Below are positions 53,004 through 60,608 of a stretch of 64,000 nt of DNA, piece by piece. The notes beneath the pieces are model-generated. The model was not told where the DNA came from. It was given only the letters and a program-made list of their open reading frames with translations, and did not search any database. The stretch is from DATBGZ01 sp036557785 (lineage in GTDB: Bacteria; Actinomycetota; Actinomycetes; Mycobacteriales; Micromonosporaceae), in contig DATBGZ010000085.1 of NCBI GenBank assembly GCA_036557785.1, forward strand, positions 1 through 64,000. The letters run 5' to 3'. The translations under genes were made by a program, and so were the position numbers. Each line of letters opens with the position of its first letter. Position 1 is the stretch's first letter.

Positions 53004-54143
53004 ATGCGCGAGCCGGACGAGGTGCGGGTCATCGATGTCGGGCAGACCCAGACCCGGTTCGCGCGGGGCTGGCACTGCCTGGGCCTGGCCGAACCCTTCC
53101 GGGACGGCAAGCCGCACGCGATCCACGCGTTCGGCACCAAACTCGTCGTCTTCGCGGACTCATCGGGCGCGCTCAAGGTCCTCGACGGGTACTGCCGGCA
53201 CATGGGCGGCGACCTGACGATGGGCACCGTCAAGGGCGACGCGGTGGCCTGCCCGTTCCACGACTGGCGCTGGTCGGGCGACGGACGCTGCCGGCACATC
53301 CCCTACGCCAAGCGGGTGCCGCCGCGCGCCCGCACCCGGTCCTGGCTGACCCTGGAGGAGAACCGGCAGCTCTTCGTCTGGCACGACCCGCAGGGCAATC
53401 CGCCGCCACCCGAGGTCACGATCCCGCGCATCGCCGGCGCCTTCTCCGACGACTGGAGCGACTGGTCCTGGGACAGCGTGGCCATCGACGGGTCGAACTG
53501 CCGCGAGGTCATGGACAACGTCGTCGACATGGCGCACTTCTTCTACATCCACTTCGGCTTCCCGACCTACTTCAAGAACGTGTTCGAGGGCCACATCGCG
53601 TCGCAGTACCTGACCACCCGGGGCCGCCCCGACATCAGCGAGGGCGCGTACTCCGGTGATTCGCGAATGCGGTCAGAGGCCGCCTACTACGGCCCGTCCT
53701 ACATGATCGACAACCTCTACCACGACTACCACGGCATCGAGGTGAACAGCGTCCTCATCAACTGCCACTACCCGGTCAGCCCGACCTCGTTCGTGCTGCA
53801 GTGGGGCATCATCGTCGAGCGGCTGCCTGGCCTGTCGCGCGAGCAGGCCGACCGGGTCGCGCGCAAGATGAGCCGCAGCATCGGCGTGGGCTTTCTGCAG
53901 GACGTCGAGGTCTGGAAGCACAAGAGCAAAGTGGACAATCCCCTGCTCTGTGCCGAGGACGGGCCGGTCTATCAGTTGCGCCGGTGGTACGAGCAGTTCT
54001 ATGTGGACGTCGAGGATGTCACCGACGACATGGTGGCCCGCTTCGAGTACGAGGTGGATACGACTGCTGCGGTGGCCGCCTGGGAGGCCGAGGTCGCCGA
54101 GAACCTCGCCCGGCGCGCGACCGAGAACGTGCCCGCGTCATGA
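53004..54143 (+). CDS. kshA: KshA, 3-ketosteroid 9-alpha-hydroxylase oxygenase
   Basis: 379 residues from ATG 53004. Rieske 2Fe-2S ligands Cys64/His66 (C-R-H) and Cys83/His86 (C-P-F-H). The mononuclear iron site has His178 and His183 in D-M-A-H-F-F-Y-I-H-F-G-F-P, with the acidic ligand near G-F-L-Q-D. KshA with KshB hydroxylates C9 of androstadienedione-type steroids, which with KstD causes ring B opening to 3-HSA. The stop overlaps the next small gene (ATGA). Confidence 0.92.
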   Translation: MREPDEVRVIDVGQTQTRFARGWHCLGLAEPFRDGKPHAIHAFGTKLVVFADSSGALKVLDGYCRHMGGDLTMGTVKGDAVACPFHDWRWSGDGRCRHIPYAKRVPPRARTRSWLTLEENRQLFVWHDPQGNPPPPEVTIPRIAGAFSDDWSDWSWDSVAIDGSNCREVMDNVVDMAHFFYIHFGFPTYFKNVFEGHIASQYLTTRGRPDISEGAYSGDSRMRSEAAYYGPSYMIDNLYHDYHGIEVNSVLINCHYPVSPTSFVLQWGIIVERLPGLSREQADRVARKMSRSIGVGFLQDVEVWKHKSKVDNPLLCAEDGPVYQLRRWYEQFYVDVEDVTDDMVARFEYEVDTTAAVAAWEAEVAENLARRATENVPAS

Positions 54144-54430
54144 CCCGACCGCAGACGCTGGAGGATCGCCGGCGCTACCTCGAGGGCTGGCTGGCCGACC
54201 TCGCGTGCGACCACTGCGGGGTCGTGGTCCGGGTGAAGAAGAACAGTGGGGAGCACACGAGCGTCCAATGGACGGTCGCCGCCGCCGCGCGATGCGACGA
54301 GTTCGCGATGCACCGCGGCACGGGCCTGACCTCGGCCCTGGTCCCGGCGTGCGGCCGACTGCGCGCCAGCATCGACCGCGCGGTGGCCGTGGGCAGGCTG
54401 TGCGTGGCCCCCTCCGAGGCGCCACCGTGA
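54140..54430 (+). CDS. Small Cys-containing protein between kshA and kshB
   Basis: 96 residues, coupled by ATGA to kshA and by GTGA to kshB, so it is almost certainly translated with them. Four to five cysteines are present: C-D-H-C (Cys23, Cys26), Cys52, Cys71 and Cys88. This could bind zinc, but no ferredoxin pattern is seen. A small conserved hypothetical protein is known near kshA in mycobacteria; I cannot state homology. It may assist assembly or stability of the Rieske system; no function can be assigned. Confidence 0.75.
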   Translation: MTRPQTLEDRRRYLEGWLADLACDHCGVVVRVKKNSGEHTSVQWTVAAAARCDEFAMHRGTGLTSALVPACGRLRASIDRAVAVGRLCVAPSEAPP

Positions 54431-55437
54431 GCCGCCCGGCCCTCCACAAGGTGACGGTTGTCGAGGTTGTGGCGGAGACGGCCGACACCTGCTCGCTCGT
54501 GCTCGCCGAGCCATTCGCCTACCGGCCGGGTCAGTTCCTGACCGTACGGGTCCCGCACGCCGGGCGTGGCCACGTGTCGCGCTGCTACTCGCTGTCCAGC
54601 GCGCCCCAGACCGACGAGCGGCTCACGGTGACGGTCAAGCGAGTGCCGGACGGGTACGTCTCGAACTGGATCTGCGACAACGTACGGCCCGGCTCCACTG
54701 TGGACATCCTGCCGCCGGCGGGCTCGTTCACGCCCGCCTCCCTCGACGAGGACCTGCTCCTGTTCGCCGGTGGCAGCGGGATCACGCCGGTCATCTCCAT
54801 CGTCAAGGCTGCCCTGGCCGGTGGTGTGGGCCAGGTCGCCCTGATCTACGCCAACCGCGACGCGGACTCGGTCATCTTCGGCTCCGAACTGGACAAGCTC
54901 GTACGGTCGCATCCGCATCGCCTGCGGGTCGAGCACTGGCTCGATGCCGATGCGGGATATCCCACGGTTGAGCAGCTCACCGGCCTGGTCCAGGAGTACG
55001 CCGGCCGGGAAGCCTTCGTCTGCGGCCCAGAACCGTACATGGCTCTCGTCGGGAAGGTCCTGGCCGGCATCGGCACGCCCGCCGAGAAGGTCCATATCGA
55101 ACGGTTCACTGTGGAGGAGCAGGAGCCGGCCGCGGACGGTCCGGGGTTCACGGCGACCGCCCAGGTCGACTTCGATGGCCAGGTCCACCGCTTCGTCTGG
55201 CCCGCCCGCAAGCGCCTGCTCGACGTGTTGCTCGACGCCGGACTCAACGCGCCGCACTCGTGCCGCCAGGGCAACTGCGGCGCGTGCATGCTGCGCATCC
55301 TCGAGGGCGAGGTCGAGCTGGTGCACAACGAGATCCTCGAGGAGGAGGACTTCGCGGAGAACTGGACCCTGGCCTGCCAGGCGATCCCGCGCACGGAGCA
55401 CGCCAGCTTCACCTACGACGCCCCCGCCGCCCCCTGA
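54427..55437 (+). CDS. kshB: KshB, reductase of 3-ketosteroid 9-alpha-hydroxylase
   Basis: 336 residues from GTG 54427. FAD site R-C-Y-S-L-S-S (52-58), NAD site G-G-S-G-I-T-P (115-121), a C-G-P-E-P-Y-M segment near 199 and a C-terminal plant-type 2Fe-2S domain with Cys279, Cys284, Cys287 and Cys317. It passes electrons from NADH to KshA. Directly encoded with kshA and the small Cys protein. Contains an exact TCCACTGTGGAC palindrome at 54694. Confidence 0.92.
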   Translation: MSRPALHKVTVVEVVAETADTCSLVLAEPFAYRPGQFLTVRVPHAGRGHVSRCYSLSSAPQTDERLTVTVKRVPDGYVSNWICDNVRPGSTVDILPPAGSFTPASLDEDLLLFAGGSGITPVISIVKAALAGGVGQVALIYANRDADSVIFGSELDKLVRSHPHRLRVEHWLDADAGYPTVEQLTGLVQEYAGREAFVCGPEPYMALVGKVLAGIGTPAEKVHIERFTVEEQEPAADGPGFTATAQVDFDGQVHRFVWPARKRLLDVLLDAGLNAPHSCRQGNCGACMLRILEGEVELVHNEILEEEDFAENWTLACQAIPRTEHASFTYDAPAAP

Positions 55438-55439
55438 GC

Positions 55440-55501
55440 GTTGATCTAGGGCGCAGGACCGTGGTCGGAGATCAAACCACGGTCCCTAGCCCTAGATCAA
55501 C
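55440..55501. repeat. 62-bp hairpin element, copy B (compensated arms; overlaps the hsaE 3' end)
   Basis: Begins GTTGATCTAGGGC and ends GCCCTAGATCAAC, with inner stem GGACCGTGGT / ACCACGGTCC around centre CGGAGATCAA; total 62 bp. It shares the length, the GATCT...AGATC blocks and the central TCGGAGATC with the A copies, but pairs 1-3, 9 and 17-20 are changed on both sides so pairing is kept. It lies between convergent kshB and hsaE. On the minus strand it encodes V-D-L-G-L-G-T-V-V and the TGA of HsaE. Confidence 0.92.
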
Positions 55502-56290
55502 GGGGAGGGGCTCAGGGGCGAAGGAGAGCGACACCTCGCCCAGGCCGGCGAAGGTGGCCCGGAACTGGTCGCCGGGGCGCGCGTCGATGGCCCGCGCACA
55601 GGCGCCGGGCAGGATGAGATGGCCGGCGCGCAGCCGGACCCCGAAGGCCGCGACCGTACGGGCAAGCCAGGCCACGGCCGTGACCGGGTTGCCGAGCACG
55701 GCATCCGATCGTCCCTGGGCCACGAGCTCCCCGTCGCGAGCCAGGGCGGCGTCGATGCCCGTGATGTCGATGTCCGTCGGCTTGACCCGACCCGTGCCGA
55801 CCACGAAACCGGCCGAGGACGCGTTGTCAGCGATCGTGTCGGCGATGCTGATCCGCCAGTCGACGATGCGGCTGTCGATGAGCTCGATCGAGGGCGCGAA
55901 CGCCTCGGTGGCCGCGAGTACGTCCTGTTCGGTGCACACCTTCCCGGGCAGGTCGCGGCCGAGCAGGAACGCCACCTCGATCTCGACCCGGGGGTAGCAG
56001 TACCGGCCGGCGTCCACCGGCACGTCCTCGAAGACGCGCATGTCCTCGAGCAAATGGCCGTAGTCGGGCTGGTCGACGCCCATCATCGCCTGCATCGCCG
56101 CCGAGGAGAGCCCGACCTTGTGGCCGACGACCGGCGCCGTTCGTCGGCGGATGTTGTGCAGCTGGATCTCGTAGGCGTCGGCCGGCGTGAGGTCGGGGTA
56201 GCTCTCGATCAGCGGGGCGATGGGCGAGCGGGCGTGCTCGGCGGCCCAGAGGGCATCGGCCAATGTGGACCGTTCCAGCTCGGTGAGCAC
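55472..56290 (-). CDS. hsaE: HsaE, 2-hydroxyhexadienoate hydratase
   Basis: 272 residues from GTG 56290 (GAGGAGG upstream; an ATG at 56356 would add 22 residues). Hydratase/decarboxylase (FAH-like) fold: V-V-G-H-K-V-G-L-S-S (about 53-62), P-D-Y-G-H-L-L-E-D-M, P-R-V-E-I-E-V-A-F, and S-D-A-V-L-G-N-P-V-T-A-V-A-W-L-A. It hydrates the HsaD-derived dienoate to 4-hydroxy-2-oxohexanoate. hsaF/hsaG, usually adjacent, are not here. The family normally ends just after S-V-S-L-S-F; here about 15 extra residues follow, nine of them encoded by hairpin B. Confidence 0.88.
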   Translation of the reverse strand: MLTELERSTLADALWAAEHARSPIAPLIESYPDLTPADAYEIQLHNIRRRTAPVVGHKVGLSSAAMQAMMGVDQPDYGHLLEDMRVFEDVPVDAGRYCYPRVEIEVAFLLGRDLPGKVCTEQDVLAATEAFAPSIELIDSRIVDWRISIADTIADNASSAGFVVGTGRVKPTDIDITGIDAALARDGELVAQGRSDAVLGNPVTAVAWLARTVAAFGVRLRAGHLILPGACARAIDARPGDQFRATFAGLGEVSLSFAPEPLPVDLGLGTVV

Positions 56291-56371
56291 TCCGGCCACC
56301 TCCTCGACAAGGCCACCTGGTCTTCTCCCGATCGGCGCGAGCATCAAGGATGGCATCGCGCTGGCCAGAAC

Positions 56372-56385
56372 TATAACCTGTTCTA
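56372..56385. promoter_or_regulatory. KstR operator between hsaE and kstD
   Basis: TATAACCTGTTCTA matches the KstR pattern. Its last base is directly followed by the GTG start of kstD (56386), and TATAAC has the correct distance to serve as -10 for a transcript starting at that GTG. Confidence 0.87.
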
Positions 56386-58047
56386 GTGAGTAGCAGCGAG
56401 GCTGGCCTTGACGTGGTCGTGGTCGGCTCCGGGGCCGCGGGCATGACCGCCGCGCTGACCGCCGCGCGCCGCGGGCTGAGCGTGGTCGTGGTGGAGAAGG
56501 CCGCCACCTTCGGAGGCTCCACGGCGCGCTCGGGCGGTGGCGTGTGGATCCCCGGCAACTCCGTGCTGGCCCGGGCAGGGCTGCGGGACACACCTGGTGC
56601 AGCACGTGCCTACCTTGCTCATGTCGTCGACGGCCACGCCAGCCAGGCGCGGCAGCACGCCCTGCTGGAGTTCGGGCCCTCGATGCTCGACTTCCTGATG
56701 ACGCACTCTCCGCTGCGCTTCGCCTGGGCTCGCGGCTACCCCGACTACTACCCGCACGCGCCTGGCGGGCAGCCCCTGGGGCGCACGGTCGAGCCGCGCC
56801 CGCTGGACGGCAACCTGCTCGGCGACGAGCTCGGGCGGCTCAACCCGCCCTATCTCGCCGCACCGGGATCGATGGCGATCACCGCCCGGGACTACCGGTG
56901 GCTCAGCCTCGGCACGCGCCACCCGCGTGCCGTCGCTGCCGCGGCACGGGTCGCGCTGCGGGCCCTCGCGGGCCGGGCACGGGGCGCACGGCTACTCACC
57001 ATGGGCCAGGCACTCGCGGCAGGGCTCCGGGTCGGACTGCAGCGCGCAGGGGTCCCGGTCTGGCTGGAGACCCCGCTGCTCGACGTGCAGGTCGACAACG
57101 GTCGGGTCGCCGGCGTCTGGGTGACCCGCATCGGCAGCCGTACGTTGCTGCGAGCCCGCCGCGGCGTCGTCCTCGCGGCCGGCGGGTTCGAGCGCAACGA
57201 GGCGATGCGCAAGCAGTACCAACGAGCCCCCATTGGTACCGAGTGGACGGTCGGCGCACTCGCCAACACCGGTGACGGGATCGAGGCCGGGCAGCGCCTG
57301 GGCGCCGCGCTGGACCTCATGGACGACGCCTGGTGGGGTCCGTCGATCCCCGCGCCCGGCGGGGCGTACTTCTGCCTGGCTGAACGCAACCTGCCCGGCA
57401 GCATCATGGTCAACGGAGCCGGGCAGCGCTACGTCAACGAGTGTCTGCCCTATGTGGACGCCGTGCACGCCATGTACGACACGGACCGTCCCGACGCCCC
57501 GACGATCCCGTCCTGGCTCATCGCCGACCAGCGCTACCGCGATCGGTACCTCTTCGCCGGCCGCGGCCCACGCCAGCCGCTGTCACGCCGGTGGTACGCC
57601 GCCGAGATCCTGTTCCGCGAGCCCACCCTGGCCGCGCTGGCGACACGCATCGGCGTGCCGCCCGAGGCGATGACGTCCACTGTGGACCGGTTCAACGGCT
57701 TCGCGCGAGGCGGCGTCGACGAGGACTTCGGGCGGGGCGAGTCCGCCTACGATCGGTACTATGGCGACCCGACCAACACGCCGAACCCGTGCCTGGGTGA
57801 GCTGGTCAAGCCGCCGTTCTACGCCGTGCAGATCGTCCCGGGCGACCTGGGCACCAAGGGCGGCCTGCGTACAAACGAGCGTGCCCGGGTGCTGCGCGAG
57901 GACGGTACGCCGATCCCCGGCCTCTACGCCGCGGGGAACACCAGCGCCTCCGTGATGGGTCACAGCTACGCCGGCGCGGGCGCCACGATCGGGCCGGCGA
58001 TGACCTTCGGCTACGTCGCCGCCCTCGACCTCGCCGACCCGTCCTGA
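56386..58047 (+). CDS. kstD: KstD, 3-ketosteroid delta-1-dehydrogenase
   Basis: 553 residues. An in-frame TAA at 56374-56376 leaves GTG 56386 as the first usable start. N-terminal FAD site V-V-V-V-G-S-G-A-A-G-M-T-A-A (10-23), F-G-G-S-T-A-R-S-G-G-G, G-V-V-L-A-A-G-G-F-E near 262 and C-terminal G-L-Y-A-A-G-N-T-S-A-S-V-M-G-H-S-Y-A-G-A-G-like segment (Tyr about 528). KstD introduces the C1-C2 double bond; with KshAB this breaks ring B. No ribosome-binding site fits, so a leaderless mRNA is likely. Confidence 0.92.
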   Translation: MSSSEAGLDVVVVGSGAAGMTAALTAARRGLSVVVVEKAATFGGSTARSGGGVWIPGNSVLARAGLRDTPGAARAYLAHVVDGHASQARQHALLEFGPSMLDFLMTHSPLRFAWARGYPDYYPHAPGGQPLGRTVEPRPLDGNLLGDELGRLNPPYLAAPGSMAITARDYRWLSLGTRHPRAVAAAARVALRALAGRARGARLLTMGQALAAGLRVGLQRAGVPVWLETPLLDVQVDNGRVAGVWVTRIGSRTLLRARRGVVLAAGGFERNEAMRKQYQRAPIGTEWTVGALANTGDGIEAGQRLGAALDLMDDAWWGPSIPAPGGAYFCLAERNLPGSIMVNGAGQRYVNECLPYVDAVHAMYDTDRPDAPTIPSWLIADQRYRDRYLFAGRGPRQPLSRRWYAAEILFREPTLAALATRIGVPPEAMTSTVDRFNGFARGGVDEDFGRGESAYDRYYGDPTNTPNPCLGELVKPPFYAVQIVPGDLGTKGGLRTNERARVLREDGTPIPGLYAAGNTSASVMGHSYAGAGATIGPAMTFGYVAALDLADPS

Positions 58048-58060
58048 ACCCGCCCGCTCC

Positions 58061-58122
58061 CACGATCTTGGGCCCATCGTCGCGATCGGAGATCCACTCA
58101 CGACGATAAGCCCAAGATCGCG
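58061..58122. repeat. 62-bp hairpin element, copy A6
   Basis: Begins CACGATCTTGGGC and ends AGCCCAAGATCGCG, 62 bp with one G-to-A at position 2, between convergent kstD and ltp2. Central GATCGGAGATCC as in A5. Confidence 0.92.
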
Positions 58123-58134
58123 AAAGAAGGGGGG

Positions 58135-59298
58135 TCAGGAGGGGGCGAGGATGAGGCCGCTGGTGGGAACGCCGGTGCCGGCGGTGACGAGGACGGGGCC
58201 GTCGCCCGGTACCTGGTTGACGGAGGTGCCGCGCACCTGCCGGACGGCCTCGGCGATGCCGTTCATGCCGTGGATGTAGGCCTCGCCGAGTTGGCCACCG
58301 TGGGTGTTGATCGGCAGGCGTCCACCGATCTCGATAGCAGCATCGGCGATGAACCCCGGCGCATCCCCGGGGCCGCAGAAGCCGAGCTCCTCCAACTGCA
58401 TCAGGACGTACGGAGTGAAGTGGTCGTAGAGCACGGCGGTACGGATGTCCGAAGGGGACAGCCCGGACCGGCGCCAGAGCTGGCGCGCCACGACGCCCAT
58501 CTCGGGCAGGCCCGTCAGCTCATCCCGGTAGTAGCTGGTCATCACGTACTGGTCCGGGCCGCTGCCCTGCGCGGCGGCCCGGACCAGGGCCGGCGGCTGC
58601 GGTAGGTCGCGGGCACGCTCGGCCGAGGTCACCACGACGGCCACGGCGCCGTCGCTCTCCTGGCAACAGTCCAGCAGCCGCAACGGTTCCACGATCCAGC
58701 GCGAGGCCTGGTGCTCCTCGATCGTGATCGGCCGACCGGAGAACCACGCCTTCGGGTTGGTGGCGGCGTGGCGACGGTCGGCCACCGCGACCCGGCCGAA
58801 GTCCTCGCTCGTCGCGCCGTAGACATGCTGGTAGCGCCGGGCCAGCATCGCCACCGTTGCCGCGGGTGTGCCCAGCCCCATCGGGTAGTGCCAACTGTTG
58901 TCGACTCCGGTGGCGTCGCGCGCAACCTGGCCGAACCGCCGACCCGAGCGCTCGTTGAGGGCCCGGTAGCAGACCACCACCTGCGCGGCCCCGGTCGCCA
59001 CGGCCATCGCGGCCTGGTGCACGGTCGCGCACGCCGCCCCGCCGCCGTAGGAGATCTGGCTGAAGAAGCTCAGCTCCTCCGCGCCGATCTCCCGGGCCAC
59101 CGCGATCTCGGAGTTGTTGTCCATGGTGAACGTCACCAGTCCGTCCACATCGGACGGCGTCAGCCCGGCATCGGCGAGCGCCGCCCGTACCGCTTCGACC
59201 GCCAGCCGCAGCTCGGTGCGGCCGGAGTCCTTCGAGAACTCGGTCGCCCCGATGCCCACGATCGCGGCACCACCGGCCCGCCGGTGCCGGGCCGTCAC
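58135..59298 (-). CDS. ltp2: Ltp2, steroid-22-oyl-CoA retro-aldolase
   Basis: 387 residues from GTG 59298, GTGA overlap with chsH1. Thiolase-fold SCP2-like protein: I-V-G-I-G-A-T-E-F-S near 11, D-N-N-S-E-I-A-V-A near 58, Q-I-S-Y-G-G-G-A-A-C near 77, D-H-F-T-P-Y-V near 296 and N-T-H-G-G-Q-L-G-E-A-Y near 332. Ltp2, complexed with the DUF35 domain of ChsH2, performs retro-aldol cleavage that releases propionyl-CoA and androstenedione-type ketosteroid. Gene order ltp2-chsH1-chsH2 is as in mycobacteria. Confidence 0.92.
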   Translation of the reverse strand: MTARHRRAGGAAIVGIGATEFSKDSGRTELRLAVEAVRAALADAGLTPSDVDGLVTFTMDNNSEIAVAREIGAEELSFFSQISYGGGAACATVHQAAMAVATGAAQVVVCYRALNERSGRRFGQVARDATGVDNSWHYPMGLGTPAATVAMLARRYQHVYGATSEDFGRVAVADRRHAATNPKAWFSGRPITIEEHQASRWIVEPLRLLDCCQESDGAVAVVVTSAERARDLPQPPALVRAAAQGSGPDQYVMTSYYRDELTGLPEMGVVARQLWRRSGLSPSDIRTAVLYDHFTPYVLMQLEELGFCGPGDAPGFIADAAIEIGGRLPINTHGGQLGEAYIHGMNGIAEAVRQVRGTSVNQVPGDGPVLVTAGTGVPTSGLILAPS

Positions 59299-59684
59299 GG
59301 GAACACCACGGTGACGGTTGCGGTGACGTGGTCGCCGAGGCTGTTGCGACCGACCACCTCGACCACGACCTCGTCCCCGTCGCGGGCGGCGACCCGGCCG
59401 CGCAGGACAAGCGTGTCGTGGGCGTAGCACGGCACGCCGAGCCGGATCTCGATCCGCCGCAGCACCGCGGTCGGGCCGGCCCAGTCCGTGACGAAGCGCT
59501 GCACCAGGCCGGTCGAGGTCAGGATGTTCAGGAAGATGTCGGTGCTGCCGAGCTCGATCGCGCGGTCCCGGTCGTGGTGCACGTCCTGGAAGTCGCGGGT
59601 CGCGATGGCCGAGCTGATCACGAACGTGGGCGTGGCCTCGATCGTCAGCTCCGGCAACCGGCTGCCCAGCTCCGCGCTCATCAT
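59295..59684 (-). CDS. chsH1: ChsH1, MaoC-like enoyl-CoA hydratase subunit
   Basis: 129 residues from ATG 59684 (AGGAGGAG upstream), exactly the mycobacterial length. Hotdog fold with A-T-R-D-F-Q-D-V-H-H-D (28-38) carrying the Asp/His hydratase residues, F-L-N-I-L-T-S-T-G near 50 and G-R-N-S-L-G-D-H-V-T-A-T near 113. Forms a heterotetramer with ChsH2 that hydrates 3-OPDC-CoA in the last side-chain cycle. Confidence 0.92.
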   Translation of the reverse strand: MMSAELGSRLPELTIEATPTFVISSAIATRDFQDVHHDRDRAIELGSTDIFLNILTSTGLVQRFVTDWAGPTAVLRRIEIRLGVPCYAHDTLVLRGRVAARDGDEVVVEVVGRNSLGDHVTATVTVVFP

Positions 59685-60598
59685 GCGGACTCCTCCTGGG
59701 CCAGCCGCCACGTGGGCAGCGTGAGCTCGTCGTCGACAGGTTGCAGCGCGAGCCGTACGGGGGCGCCGACCGTCACCTCGGACGGGTGGGCCCCGACCAG
59801 CTCGCCCAGCATCCGTACGCCCTCCCGGAGTGCCACGAGCGCCACGACGAAGGGTGCCGTGCGGCCCGGTACCGGCGGGTGATGGTGCACCACGTAGCTG
59901 AAGATCGTGCCCGCCCCAGAAGAGACCACATAGGACCGGTCGAGGGAGCCGCAGGCCGGGCAGGCCGGCCCTGGTGGGTGGCGCAGGGCCCCGCAAGCAT
60001 CACAGCTCTGGATACGCAGCTCGCCGACCCTCGTCCCCGCCCAGAAGAACTCCGTGTCACGGCTGACGACCGGCCGGATGATCTCCCCCGTGGACACCCG
60101 CGACGGCTGGGTCGCGGCGGCCGGCGGACGGTAGCGCAGCACCCGGAAGATCATCGTGGCCACCACCTCGTCGCCGACGTACCAGGTGGTCTCGGTGGTG
60201 ATGAACCAGCCCTCACCCAGTGCGGTGCGCTTCGGGCCGACGACGCTCACCACCCGGCTGGACACCGAGACCTCCTCGCCCACCCGAAGGTAGCGGTGGT
60301 AGGTCTGCTCGCAGTTCGTGGCGACGATGCCGGGATACCCGGCCTCGGCGAATGCCTGGGAGATCCTGCCGAGCGGGTCGCCGTCGTCGCTGCCCCGGCG
60401 CAGTCCGCGCATCGTCCAGACCTGGATCATCGCGGGTGGCGCCACCCCCGAGCGCTCATAGACCGGGTTGGTGTCGCCGAGCGCCTCCAGCCAGTTGCGG
60501 ATCATCGGGAGGTTGACCGGATCCCGGCCCGGGCGGGTCGCACTCGGTCCCGCCGCGATGATCTTCTCGGCGGCCGCGGTGAGGTCAGGATCGCTCAA
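59681..60598 (-). CDS. chsH2: ChsH2, MaoC-like hydratase fused to DUF35
   Basis: 305 residues from TTG 60598 (GAGGAG 8 nt upstream; the translated start L-S-D-P-D aligns with known ChsH2 N-termini). The N-terminal hotdog domain (about 20-160) contains N-C-E-Q-T-Y-H-R-Y-L near 95 and G-P-K-R-T-A-L-G-E-G-W. The C-terminal DUF35 domain (about 175-300) has an intact zinc ribbon Cys199, Cys202, Cys213, Cys216. The hotdog part pairs with ChsH1; the DUF35 part recruits and activates Ltp2. Confidence 0.9.
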   Translation of the reverse strand: MSDPDLTAAAEKIIAAGPSATRPGRDPVNLPMIRNWLEALGDTNPVYERSGVAPPAMIQVWTMRGLRRGSDDGDPLGRISQAFAEAGYPGIVATNCEQTYHRYLRVGEEVSVSSRVVSVVGPKRTALGEGWFITTETTWYVGDEVVATMIFRVLRYRPPAAATQPSRVSTGEIIRPVVSRDTEFFWAGTRVGELRIQSCDACGALRHPPGPACPACGSLDRSYVVSSGAGTIFSYVVHHHPPVPGRTAPFVVALVALREGVRMLGELVGAHPSEVTVGAPVRLALQPVDDELTLPTWRLAQEESA

Positions 60599-60608
60599 CG
60601 CCGGCTCC

